Of a stretch of 17,351 bases of DNA, positions 1-6,543 are shown in pieces (the stretch's first letter is position 1; the number at the start of each line of letters is the position of its first letter). The position numbers and the translations under genes were made by a program. The notes under the pieces were generated by a model. It did no database searches and had not been told where the DNA came from. It was given only the letters and a program-made list of their open reading frames with translations. This DNA is from UBA5177 sp002413265 (GTDB lineage Bacteria > Chloroflexota > UBA5177): NCBI GenBank assembly GCA_036752825.1, contig DAIORV010000044.1, forward strand, positions 1-17,351, in the 5' to 3' direction.

Positions 1-44
1 GAGGTGCTTTCTCACCACGATCTCCGAACACGAGGGAGCTCGTG

Positions 45-458
45 ATGGATGTACATACGAGGCTGCTGGTCGACGATTTCGCTGGATGTTATCGCTTTTA
101 TCGAGACCTGATGGGGTTGGAAGTCGCCTTCGGGAACGAAGACGCGGGCTACGCGGACTTTCGAGCGGGAGACTCTGCTTTTTCACTCTTTCTCCGCGCT
201 GAGATGGAGGAGGTTACGGGACGCCTTGATGAGCCGCGCGGAGACCAGGCTCGCGACCAGGTCGTGCTCGTTTTCGGCGTCGAAGACCTGGAATCTCGCG
301 TCACTGAGCTGACAAAAAAAGGCGCGAACTTCGTCACCACGGTCCAGTCGAGTCCTGAGTGGGGGATCCGAACCGCCCATCTTCGCGACCCTGCCGGGCA
401 CCTCATCGAGCTAAACGAGCCGCTGGAGCAGAGCGCGCAGGCTGAGTTTTCCGGCTAA
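45..458 (+). CDS. VOC family (glyoxalase/bleomycin-resistance fold) protein
   Basis: A 137-residue protein, the usual size of a single-chain VOC protein with two beta-alpha-beta-beta-beta modules. His near the N-terminus (VHTRLLV) begins strand 1. 'FYRDLMGLEV' is the typical helix-turn after it. The second module ends with 'LRDPAGHLIELNEP', where the Glu in HLIEL is the usual metal-ligand position. Family members are glyoxalases, ring-cleaving dioxygenases or antibiotic-binding proteins; the substrate cannot be read from the sequence. ATG at 45 is preferred over the adjacent GTG at 42 because GAGGGAG at 32-38 then sits six bases upstream. The frame stays open to the window edge, so a longer N-terminus cannot be excluded. 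It lies 13 bp before the HAD gene and is probably cotranscribed with it. Confidence 0.85.
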   Translation: MDVHTRLLVDDFAGCYRFYRDLMGLEVAFGNEDAGYADFRAGDSAFSLFLRAEMEEVTGRLDEPRGDQARDQVVLVFGVEDLESRVTELTKKGANFVTTVQSSPEWGIRTAHLRDPAGHLIELNEPLEQSAQAEFSG

Positions 459-471
459 AGCATGATCTGAG

Positions 472-1173
472 ATGGCGGCTAAGGTTACGGCGATCGCTTT
501 CGACGGCGACGACACGCTCTGGCACAACGAGCGGTTCTTCACGGTTACGCAGGAGCGCTTTGCGAACCTTCTACTCCCGTATGCAGGCGAGGGCGTCCTC
601 GAGCGGCTGCATGCCACCGAGATGCGCAACCTTCGGTTGTTCGGGTACGGGATCAAAGGTTTCACCCTTTCCATGATCGAAACGGCGATCGAAGCGTCAA
701 ACGGAGAGGCTCGGTCGAGCGATATCAAAACGGTCCTCCAGTGGGGCAAGGAGATGCTTCAAAACCCGATTGAGCTACTGGAGGGTGTGAAGGAAGCAAT
801 TGAGTCGCTGAGAGAGCGCTACCGCCTGATGCTGATCACGAAAGGCGATCTGTTCGACCAGGAAAGTAAGATAGCGCGGTCCGGCCTGGCTGACCTGTTC
901 TGGCAGGTGGACATCGTGTCTGAGAAGGATTTGGAGACGTACCGCCGCCTTCTGTCCCGTCACGCGATCACTCCCGATGAGTGGCTCATGGTGGGAAATT
1001 CCGTGAGATCCGACATCCTGCCCGCTGTCGAGATAGGTGCACGCGCGGTTCACATCCCTTACCACACCACGTGGGTCCACGAGCACGCTGAGCTCAATGA
1101 AGCGACGCAGGGCAAAGTCTGGACGATTGAGAGCATGGCCGACCTGCCCGGGTTGGTGGAATCGCTCACGTAA
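472..1173 (+). CDS. HAD superfamily hydrolase (phosphatase-like)
   Basis: A 233-residue haloacid-dehalogenase-fold protein. Motif I is FDGDDTLW (nucleophile Asp11, acid/base Asp13), motif II is LITKGD (Thr123), motif III is Lys152 in SEKDLETY, and motif IV is GNSVRSD (Asp181). All four catalytic motifs are therefore present. The DxDxT form indicates a phosphatase/phosphotransferase rather than a dehalogenase. The helical stretch between motifs I and II (about residues 20-110) is a C1-type cap, which fits small-molecule substrates as in YjjG/phosphoglycolate-phosphatase relatives. The exact substrate is unknown. It follows the VOC gene by 13 bp with only a weak ribosome-binding site, consistent with translational coupling in an operon. 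Confidence 0.88.
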   Translation: MAAKVTAIAFDGDDTLWHNERFFTVTQERFANLLLPYAGEGVLERLHATEMRNLRLFGYGIKGFTLSMIETAIEASNGEARSSDIKTVLQWGKEMLQNPIELLEGVKEAIESLRERYRLMLITKGDLFDQESKIARSGLADLFWQVDIVSEKDLETYRRLLSRHAITPDEWLMVGNSVRSDILPAVEIGARAVHIPYHTTWVHEHAELNEATQGKVWTIESMADLPGLVESLT

Positions 1174-1296
1174 GGATGACCCGAGCGCTCGCATGCCCTC
1201 CTGGCCGAACGAGGGGACGCAATCCGTCGAATCGGCTGATGTCAGGCCGCGAATCAGACAGGTAGTCTCGGGTAGCAGACGGAGGCTATTCGACAG

Positions 1297-1776
1297 ATGA
1301 AGCGGTTTTACTGGCTCGAGGAGGGCGTCCTGGCCGGCTGTTCGCGGCCGGGAGGCGAGTCGCCGGCGCCTGACCCGAGTGCGGTCATGCAAGACCTGCA
1401 CTGGCTGAAGGAGCGCGGAGTCCTGGCGGTGCTGTCGCTCACCGAGACGGGGCTTTACCTGGATTCTGAGGAGATCGATGGGATCGACTTTCTGCACCTG
1501 CCCGTTATCGATATGACCGCGCCTCAGCCGAGTCAGCTGATTCAGGCTCTGCGCTTTATCGATCACCAGCGGGCCAGGGGACGGGCAGTAGCCGCGCACT
1601 GCCTGCAGGGGCAGGGGCGAACCGGCACGGTGCTAGCGGCCTACCTCGTCCGCCAGGGAATGGAGCCCGAAGCTGCCATCTCCCGTCTGCGGATGATATG
1701 CCCAGGCGCGATAGAAGCCAAAGACCAGGAACGTGCCCTGCACGACTTCGCCCGTCGGAGAGACTGGATCCTATAA
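1297..1776 (+). CDS. Dual-specificity protein phosphatase, DUSP23/VHZ-like
   Basis: A 159-residue cysteine-dependent phosphatase consisting of the catalytic domain alone. The signature HCLQGQGRTG carries nucleophile Cys102 and phosphate-binding Arg108 (HCx5R). Asp72 in VIDMTAP is at the general-acid position. The N-terminal 'FYWLEEGVLAGCSRP', the 'VLSLTETG' strand, and 'CPGAIEAKDQERALHDF' near the C-terminus match the layout of DUSP23 (VHZ), a minimal atypical dual-specificity phosphatase. Likely role: cytoplasmic dephosphorylation of phosphotyrosine or a small phosphorylated molecule; the substrate is not evident. GGAGG lies 11 bases before the ATG, a long spacing. A 123-bp gap separates it from the HAD gene, so operon membership is plausible but unproven. 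Confidence 0.88.
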   Translation: MKRFYWLEEGVLAGCSRPGGESPAPDPSAVMQDLHWLKERGVLAVLSLTETGLYLDSEEIDGIDFLHLPVIDMTAPQPSQLIQALRFIDHQRARGRAVAAHCLQGQGRTGTVLAAYLVRQGMEPEAAISRLRMICPGAIEAKDQERALHDFARRRDWIL

Positions 1777-1786
1777 GGAAAAGAAA

Positions 1787-1814
1787 TAGCCGCCGGTCAT
1801 GCGACCGACGGCTA
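1787..1814 (-). terminator. Intrinsic terminator of the zinc-ribbon gene
   Basis: Two 12-base arms (1787-1798 and 1803-1814) pair with one mismatch around a 4-base loop. On the minus strand the stem is followed by TTTCTTTTCC, a U-rich tract, so it terminates the minus-strand zinc-ribbon gene ending at 1836. It also lies 10 bp after the stop of the convergent phosphatase gene. The plus side has no U-run, so bidirectional action is less certain. Confidence 0.75.
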
Positions 1815-1835
1815 CGGGTTATGTCTGCTGTTGAT

Positions 1836-2168
1836 TTACCAGCTAGACGTGCGGCGCGGCTGGAAGCAGTCCGAGCAGTAGACGGGCTTGTCGCCTCGTG
1901 GCTGGAACGGAACCAGAGCCTCTCGGCCGCAGCTTGCGCAGGTCGCGGAATACATCTGACGCTGCGGGCGATCGTAACCGCCGCTGCCGCCGCCATAGGA
2001 TGAGCCGTAGCTCCCGCCGCCCTGGCTGTTCCGTCGCTCCGCGCGACACGACGGGCAACGCTTGGGATCCTGGTAGCCACGCGAGGCGTGGTACTGCTGA
2101 TCGTCAGCGCTGAACGTGAACTCACTCCCACACTGAGCGCACGTCAGGGTCTTGTCGGAATACACCAT
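1836..2168 (-). CDS. Double zinc-ribbon protein with CxxC-x17-CxxC domain
   Basis: A 110-residue soluble protein with two four-cysteine zinc sites. The first is Cys10/Cys13 with Cys38/Cys41 (24 residues between the pairs), matching the 'probable zinc-ribbon' family with 'CxxCGxxFxFSxxDQxxY'. The second is Cys77/Cys80 with Cys98/Cys101, exactly 17 residues apart as in the CxxC-x17-CxxC domain. They are joined by a flexible Gly/Ser/Tyr-rich linker (about 49-66). The biochemical role of these families is not established; nucleic-acid or protein binding is a reasonable guess. The gene is monocistronic: it has its own promoter at 2277-2305, a leader of roughly 100 nt and a terminator at 1787-1814. 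AGGAG lies 10 bases before the ATG. Confidence 0.85.
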   Translation of the reverse strand: MVYSDKTLTCAQCGSEFTFSADDQQYHASRGYQDPKRCPSCRAERRNSQGGGSYGSSYGGGSGGYDRPQRQMYSATCASCGREALVPFQPRGDKPVYCSDCFQPRRTSSW

Positions 2169-2276
2169 TGTCTTCGAGCTCCTCGAGATTTCTTTTAGTT
2201 GACGTCGTACTGGAGCTGGAAGACCACAAAGTGCAATCTAACGGCCAGCACCTGCCGGAACGTTACTAACCAGACC

Positions 2277-2305
2277 ATTATACTAAGAAACTTTTCAGTT
2301 GGGAA
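2277..2305 (-). promoter_or_regulatory. Sigma70-type promoter for the zinc-ribbon gene
   Basis: On the minus strand, TTCCCA (2300-2305, 4 of 6 matches to the -35 consensus) is separated by exactly 17 bp from a perfect TATAAT (2277-2282). Transcription would begin near 2270, giving an untranslated leader of about 100 nt before the ATG at 2168. Confidence 0.6.
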
Positions 2306-2411
2306 TAGGCGATAACCTAGTTTTCACGCCCTGCCGGCTGGAGGCTCAGACCATTCCGCACGTCCAGACGGATCGTCGGAACCGGCTCCATGCGACGGAT
2401 ACGGACCGACT

Positions 2412-2555
2412 TCAGGCGGTTGCTTTACCTTCGAGGTACAGCACGCCGACCAATCCGGCGCCTACGGCGGCTGCGCTAAAGCCGGTCGCGAGGAGCACGG
2501 CCAGCCACGCGGCTGAGCTGGTGACGCCGATGAATAGTAGAGCTGTGAAACGCAT
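2412..2555 (-). CDS. Small hydrophobic membrane protein (47 aa)
   Basis: An ATG-initiated frame of 47 codons running to TGA. After a short basic start (MRFT), residues 5-41 are almost wholly hydrophobic and Gly/Ala-rich (LLFIGVTSS, AAWLAVLLATG, then AAAVGAGLVGVLYL). The tail is short and charged (EGKATA). This reads as one long or two short membrane-spanning helices. AGGA lies a short distance before the ATG, and a perfect 7-bp hairpin (2570-2586) sits in the leader. It falls between two minus-strand zinc-finger genes in a 597-bp stretch otherwise without genes. I recognise no family and its function is unknown. Composition alone could give a chance hydrophobic frame, hence the moderate confidence. 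Confidence 0.45.
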   Translation of the reverse strand: MRFTALLFIGVTSSAAWLAVLLATGFSAAAVGAGLVGVLYLEGKATA

Positions 2556-2569
2556 CGTCCTGTCCTGGT

Positions 2570-2586
2570 GCTCCGCCACGCGGAGC
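2570..2586 (-). other. Leader hairpin upstream of the 47-aa ORF
   Basis: GCTCCGC and GCGGAGC pair perfectly (7 bp) around a 3-base loop. The hairpin ends 15 bases before the start codon of the small membrane ORF on the minus strand. There is no U-tract, so it is more likely a leader structure than a terminator. Confidence 0.45.
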
Positions 2587-2712
2587 TATATATCGACGTC
2601 AGCCTACGCCCCTTTTTGCGCGTTGTGAATACCCCTTTCAGGGAGAAATCCTCTCCTTCTTTCGGTCAACGGCCGCTTTCTCGTCTAGAACTTGCGGCCC
2701 ACAAGCAAAGCG

Positions 2713-2743
2713 AGCCTGGCGACTGTTCAGGTTCGCCCAGGCT
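2713..2743 (-). terminator. Probable terminator of the DksA/TraR-like gene
   Basis: On the minus strand, AGCCTGG-(G)-CGA pairs with TCG-CCAGGCT, a 10-bp stem with one bulged G and a 10-base loop. It starts 23 bp after the stop codon of the gene at 2766. The following CGCTTTGCTTG is only moderately U-rich, so termination may be partial. Confidence 0.45.
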
Positions 2744-2765
2744 TCACCTTCGGTTCTCGGCTAGA

Positions 2766-3149
2766 TTAGAAGCGCGCGGGGCGGAGCAGGGCCATCTTGC
2801 CGCGCTTGTCCGCGACGCTCTGGCATTGAACGCAGAGGGTCGCGAAGGGCAACGCCTCGAGACGGCGGGGTGGGATGGTGTTGGAGCATCCCTCGCAGCG
2901 GCCATAGCTGCCATCGGCCAGACGCCCCAGGGCTCGGTCGATCTCCGAGAGGCGGCTGTCCAGCATGGCGACGAGGGCGTTCTCGCTCTCGAAATCCCCG
3001 GCCGGCACGCCATCCGAGTCTATGACGATGTCATGTTGGGAGACGGCATCGATGCGAGCGATCACCGTTTCGCGTTCCTGAAGGAGGCGGGCCTGGATGT
3101 CCTCGTGCTCCGGACGCAGTTCGCTCTGTGGCTTAAGTACCGCTACCAT
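2766..3149 (-). CDS. DksA/TraR family C4-type zinc-finger protein
   Basis: A 127-residue protein ending in a C4 zinc finger: Cys85/Cys88 (CEGC) and Cys106/Cys109 (CVQC), with 17 residues between the pairs as in DksA/TraR. Residues 15-35 and 58-78 are helical and would form the coiled coil that enters the RNA polymerase secondary channel. 'LADGSYGRCEGCSNTIPPRRLEALP' is the canonical lead-in. I do not see the acidic DxxDxA tip that DksA uses with ppGpp, so a polymerase role is family-based inference. GAGGG lies five bases before the ATG, and a terminator-like hairpin follows at 2713-2743. It is divergent from the SDR gene across a 175-bp spacer. Confidence 0.87.
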   Translation of the reverse strand: MVAVLKPQSELRPEHEDIQARLLQERETVIARIDAVSQHDIVIDSDGVPAGDFESENALVAMLDSRLSEIDRALGRLADGSYGRCEGCSNTIPPRRLEALPFATLCVQCQSVADKRGKMALLRPARF

Positions 3150-3324
3150 ATTTCCCTCACTTTTACGTCCCCCCGCGGGTTACGCTCGATTTGGCGAAGT
3201 CCCCATAGAGCAAGGAACATGCCGCGCTTTCTGTGGATCGCCGGGTTAGCTCGCCTCAGGTTTGAAGAGTACCGTCTGATGATGGATCAAGATGCAGTTT
3301 TCATACTAAACCAGGACGGCCGGA

Positions 3325-3993
3325 ATGCATAAACGTACCTGCGTTGTGGTCGGAATCGGGCCCGGAATCGGTCTTGCGCTTGCCAAGCGCTTCGGCGGCC
3401 AGGGCTTTCAGATTGGGATGCTGGCGCGCAACGCGGAACGGCTGAACGCGTACGTGGAAGAGCTCTCTGCTGAGGGCATTGAAGCGCACGGCTTCCGTGC
3501 CGATGCATCGGACTCGCATTCGTTGCGCAGCGCCTTGGACGCGGTCGCGATGGAGCTGGGTGACATCTCAGTGTTGCTTTACAACCCGTCGATGAATCTC
3601 GGCGGCCGGATCTCTGAGCTGGATCCCGAGCTGCTCGTCAAGAGCTTCCGAATCAACGCGATCGGCGCGCTGGCGGCAAGTCAGACGGTCCTACCGGGAA
3701 TGCGCCGTCTGGGCGGCGGGACTATTCTATTCACCGGCAGCGCCGCCGGTCTTCGCCCGGGCTCCCTCGAATACCTCACGCTTGGGATCGGTAAGGCTGG
3801 TCTTCGCTATCTCGCACACGGACTTGCAGAGGATCTGAAAGACGAGGGAATCCACGTTTCGACGGTGACCATCAGAGGCTCCGTCACGTCGGGAACCTTC
3901 TTCGATCCGGAGCTGATCGCCGAGCGCTTCTGGCAGGTTTACAGCGAGCCGAAGGAGCAGTGGAAGCCGGAGATCATGTACGAGAAGGCGTAG
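3325..3993 (+). CDS. SDR-fold protein lacking the catalytic tyrosine
   Basis: A 222-residue Rossmann-fold protein of the short-chain dehydrogenase/reductase superfamily. The nucleotide-binding motif is VVGIGPGIG (Gly10, Gly14, Gly16). Asp60 contacts adenine. YNPS (86-89) replaces NNAG, Asn111 is the structural Asn, and Ser139 and Lys157 are catalytic. The Tyr of YxxxK is missing: the aligned segment is L153-G-I-G-K157. A divergent SDR subgroup with GxGPGIG and hydrophobic-xxGK at this point exists, so this is probably a lineage feature rather than decay. Activity as a normal oxidoreductase is doubtful. The start is ATG with AGGA nine bases upstream. It converges with the hydrolase gene, 24 bp away. 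Confidence 0.85.
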   Translation: MHKRTCVVVGIGPGIGLALAKRFGGQGFQIGMLARNAERLNAYVEELSAEGIEAHGFRADASDSHSLRSALDAVAMELGDISVLLYNPSMNLGGRISELDPELLVKSFRINAIGALAASQTVLPGMRRLGGGTILFTGSAAGLRPGSLEYLTLGIGKAGLRYLAHGLAEDLKDEGIHVSTVTIRGSVTSGTFFDPELIAERFWQVYSEPKEQWKPEIMYEKA

Positions 3994-4017
3994 CCGAGGC
4001 GCTACATATCTGCGACC

Positions 4018-4806
4018 TCAGCCGGCTGTTAGATGACCGATGATGAGCTCCGTTACCTGGTCTGGCTTCTCCATGTTGCTCATGTGCCCCGCACCGCGGA
4101 CCACCGTTTTTTGGGCTCCTGGGATGCCGTTCGCCAGCGCCTCCGCCATCCCCTGAAGATCGGGTGTGTCGAGCTCGCCGACGGCGACCACGGTCGGCGC
4201 GCCGATCTCGCCGAGCCGCTCCAACGCCGGAGGATCGGGCCAGACTTGCGAGTCGTCAGTGGTCCAATGGAAACCAGAGTACGCCTCGACCATGCGGTCA
4301 AAGTCCGCCGCAGTGCCTTGAATGGCCCTGACACGGGTGAACATCGGATGTTCGAGCCAGATGCGCCGCGCCGCGTCGGTGCCCTGCTCCTTGCCCGCCT
4401 GCCACACCGCGCGGTCTACGGTCGTGCCCTCTTCCGACCATGGCCAGCCACCCACGACCGAATCGATCAGTATGAGAGAAGTTACGCGATCGGGAAAATC
4501 GAGGGCGAAATGGACGGCAACCGTGCCCCCAAAGGAGAAGCCTACCAAGGCTGCGCGTTCGATCTGCAGGTAGTCGAGTAAAGCCGCCAGATCTTCGGAA
4601 GCCACGTAGGGAGAGCCATCAGGTACCGCGGATCGTCCGAAGCCACGAAGGTCGTAGCGAACTACGCGGAAGCGGTCCTCCAGAGCAGGTATCTGCGGAT
4701 CCCACATCCGCATGTCGAGCGAGAAGCCGTGGATGAGCACGACGGGATCGCCGTTGCCTGACACGGCGTACGCCAATCGAGCGCCGTTGACTTCTGCATG
4801 CTGCAC
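4018..4806 (-). CDS. Alpha/beta-fold hydrolase
   Basis: A 262-residue single-domain alpha/beta hydrolase, the normal length. The oxyanion-hole HG is at 26-27 (LIHGF). The nucleophile elbow is G-F-S91-F-G. The acid is Asp213 in AVGELDTPD, and the catalytic His241 is in GAGHMSNMEKP. The YDLRGFGRSA segment after strand 4 is typical of the family that holds 3-oxoadipate enol-lactonases, esterases and epoxide-hydrolase relatives. The cap (about 118-185) is not distinctive, so the substrate is unknown. Translation starts at GTG 4806 with a strong AGGAGG six bases upstream. A TTGACA -35 element lies nearby. There is no codirectional neighbour, so it is probably monocistronic. Confidence 0.87.
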   Translation of the reverse strand: MQHAEVNGARLAYAVSGNGDPVVLIHGFSLDMRMWDPQIPALEDRFRVVRYDLRGFGRSAVPDGSPYVASEDLAALLDYLQIERAALVGFSFGGTVAVHFALDFPDRVTSLILIDSVVGGWPWSEEGTTVDRAVWQAGKEQGTDAARRIWLEHPMFTRVRAIQGTAADFDRMVEAYSGFHWTTDDSQVWPDPPALERLGEIGAPTVVAVGELDTPDLQGMAEALANGIPGAQKTVVRGAGHMSNMEKPDQVTELIIGHLTAG

Positions 4807-4825
4807 GATGGCCTCCTCTTAAATG

Positions 4826-4855
4826 CATAGAGCCATATGTCTTGTGGTCTGTCAA
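4826..4855 (-). promoter_or_regulatory. Candidate promoter of the alpha/beta hydrolase
   Basis: A perfect TTGACA (minus strand, 4850-4855) is followed 18 bp later by a weak TCTATG -10. This would place the transcription start about 15-20 nt before the GTG codon. The -35 match is strong but the -10 is poor. Confidence 0.35.
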
Positions 4856-4969
4856 GCATTGACTGGTAATGTCTAGAGGTGGTGCTGCCTCGGGAGACAG
4901 GGAGACATTTGCGAAGCTAGGAAATATGAATTTGACTGTCTTGGCGATAGTCCAGCGGTCCACGAGAAC

Positions 4970-5233
4970 TTGCCTCATCCCCGCCTGTGCTTTGCATATC
5001 TCTGCCTCGGTGGGGAGTCGAAAATCGCTAGCGCTCAGGCCAATCTAGTTCCAGTCAACTATGTCCCGGGGTTCAACCCGTTTTTCGATGTGGCCGCGCT
5101 GCCTTCGGGGATCGGTAGTTCCTTTTGGGATACAGAGTTGCGCGACTACGTATCACGCGACACGACTGGAATTGGGGGCGCCAACTTGGTGTATTCCAAT
5201 ACCACCCTAACTCTGACGCTCACAGCTTTGTGA
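4970..5233 (+). other. Unassigned open frame in the gap before the thioesterase gene
   Basis: The 438-bp interval 4807-5244 has no confident gene. It holds this 87-codon TTG-initiated frame without a clear ribosome-binding site. From about residue 20 the translation has a protein-like flavour (VNYVPGFNPFFD, then a Thr/Leu-rich end TTLTLTLTAL), unlike the Arg-rich shadow frames elsewhere. It could be the tail of a decayed gene or simply an open frame in lower-GC DNA. I recognise no family. Confidence 0.15.
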
Positions 5234-5244
5234 TCTGCGCGAAT

Positions 5245-5760
5245 ATGTCGAACGAGGGACAACCGAGGGGAAGCGCAGAGGCCTTCCAGGACGCCATCCC
5301 CGGCAACCACTGCTGGGGATGCGGGCCCCTGAACGAGCACGGGCTCCGCATCAAGAGCTACTGGGACGGCGATGAGACGGTCTGTCGCTGGACGCCGCTT
5401 CCCTGGCACGCTGCCGGGCCGGAGCACATCCTCAACGGCGGCATCATCGCGACGGTTCTGGACTGCCATTGCGTCTGCACTGCAATCGCCAATCACTATC
5501 GAGAGGAAGGGCGTCCCATGACCAGCGATCCACTGATCTGGTGCGTCACAGCCGCCCTCGACGTGTCGTATCTGAGCCCGACGCCGATCGATCGCGAGCT
5601 TCTGCTGCGTGCCCGCTTGGTTGAGCGCAAAGGTAAGAAGAGCATCGTCGAGTGCTCGCTGTTATCTGGCGGCGAGGAGCGAGCTCGTGCACGGCTGGTG
5701 GCGATTCGCGTGCCACCGGAATGGCGGGATCCGTCCGGAAGCCCGGACGCTTACGTCTAG
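5245..5760 (+). CDS. PaaI-type hotdog-fold thioesterase
   Basis: A 171-residue hotdog-fold protein. The opening 'NHCWGCGPLNEHGLRIK' (Cys23, Cys26) is the classic lead-in of PaaI/YbdB-like acyl-CoA thioesterases. 'HILNGGIIATVLDCH' (61-75) is the hotdog helix, with Asp73 at the catalytic-acid position and NGG forming the oxyanion region. Two further strands (LDVSYLSPTPI, SIVECSLLSGGEERARARLVAIRV) complete the fold. Expected role: hydrolysis of a cytoplasmic acyl-CoA; the acyl group is unknown. The ATG at 5245 is chosen because homology-like sequence begins just after it; no good Shine-Dalgarno is visible, and the frame is open upstream to 5125. No same-strand neighbour is close. Confidence 0.85.
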   Translation: MSNEGQPRGSAEAFQDAIPGNHCWGCGPLNEHGLRIKSYWDGDETVCRWTPLPWHAAGPEHILNGGIIATVLDCHCVCTAIANHYREEGRPMTSDPLIWCVTAALDVSYLSPTPIDRELLLRARLVERKGKKSIVECSLLSGGEERARARLVAIRVPPEWRDPSGSPDAYV

Positions 5761-5838
5761 CTGTTTGTTGGGGTTTGGGACTGCAGGGATGTCGGAACGC
5801 GGGCGACCGCAGCTCGCCCCTACGTGTGCGTACGGCAA

Positions 5839-5998
5839 GGAGCTTCGGGGCACCGCAATGATGCTGCCCACAATCACCCTGGCGGATCTTCCCCGTCCGG
5901 GCCGTCCACCGATTCCAAAGGGAGCTTCGGGGGACCGCAATGATGCTGCCCACAATCAGCCTGGCGGATCTTCCCCAACCAGGCCGTCCACCGATTCC
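5839..5998. repeat. 78-bp tandem direct duplication including the DinB gene tail
   Basis: Copy 1 is 5839-5916 and copy 2 is 5921-5998, with four bases between and a period of 82 bp. They differ at 5 of 78 positions. Copy 2 covers the last 13 codons and stop of the minus-strand DinB gene plus 35 bp downstream. Copy 1 repeats this tail, including a TGA at the matching place (5874-5876). The 82-bp period puts the extra tail out of frame, so the gene product is unaffected. Confidence 0.85.
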
Positions 5999-6504
5999 CG
6001 GATGAGGTCCGCATGGCCGACGTGCCGCGCGTATTCCTCGATCAGGTCGATCAATATACGGCGCAGACTGGGCGGTTCACTCCAGGTGGTGAACCGGACC
6101 AGCTGGTCCAGCCCACCTCCCGTCAGAGCCTCTTCGATCGCCGAGCGGGAGCGGGCCACGGCGTCGTGCCACAGCGCAAAGAGCTGCTCTGGAGTGTCGT
6201 CGGCAGCCGAGTGCCAATCCCAATCGCGATCGGCCTCCCAGTCCACTTTGTCCCACGGAGAAGCCGCCACCCGCCCGAGCAGGCGCACGGAGAAGTAGTT
6301 GTCCTCCACGAGGGCAAGGTGCTTGAGCAGCCCGCCCAAGGTGATAGACGAGGCCCCCACGGTAGCCTGCAGGCCAGCCTTGTCGAGCCCTCCGCACTTC
6401 CAGGCAAACGTCGCGCGCTGGCGCTCTAGGGAGCCGAGAAGGGTGGCGGTTTCGTCCCCTGCCACGGGCGGTTCGGGCCGGCTCTGCTCGTCAAAGTTCG
6501 TCAT
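5956..6504 (-). CDS. DinB/DUF664 family protein
   Basis: A 182-residue four-helix-bundle protein of the DinB/DUF664 group. The three metal-ligand histidines expected in the fold are visible: His62 in LLKHLALVE, and His161 and His164 in EEYARHVGHADLIRE. Other hallmarks are 'TLGGLLKHLALVEDNYF' and the tryptophan-rich 'DWDWHSAADDTPEQL'. Known members include thiol-S-transferases using mycothiol or bacillithiol, and DNA-damage-induced proteins of unknown role. A thiol-transferase role would suit its position 39 bp after the glutathione-transferase-like gene, with which it probably forms an operon. GAGGAAG precedes the ATG. Its last 13 codons lie in the tandem duplication. Confidence 0.85.
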   Translation of the reverse strand: MTNFDEQSRPEPPVAGDETATLLGSLERQRATFAWKCGGLDKAGLQATVGASSITLGGLLKHLALVEDNYFSVRLLGRVAASPWDKVDWEADRDWDWHSAADDTPEQLFALWHDAVARSRSAIEEALTGGGLDQLVRFTTWSEPPSLRRILIDLIEEYARHVGHADLIRESVDGLVGEDPPG

Positions 6505-6543
6505 GAAACTTCCTCAGCTGTTGACCTAAGAATTGCTCGCCCG

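Noticed and set aside
775..1599. Minus-strand open frame of 274 codons over the HAD and DUSP genes
   Set aside because: It runs antisense across two genes with complete catalytic motifs. The frame is open only because of high third-position GC.
2643..2664. GGAGA/TCTCC stem followed by TTCTTTC as a plus-strand terminator
   Set aside because: The stem is only 5 bp and no plus-strand gene ends upstream of it.
2568..3332. Plus-strand open frame of 254 codons over the DksA/TraR-like gene
   Set aside because: It is antisense to a minus-strand gene with an intact C4 zinc finger, good ribosome-binding site and family-typical length. The plus-strand translation resembles no family.
5801..5819. GGGCGA/TCGCCC hairpin after the thioesterase gene as a terminator
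   Set aside because: The stem is only 6 bp, lies 40 bp after the stop, and is not followed by a U-run on either strand. It could belong to a dispersed GC-rich repeat, but one copy is not enough to claim this.
5839..5998. CRISPR array
   Set aside because: There are only two copies, the unit is 78 bp, and only four bases separate them. No spacers and no cas genes are present.
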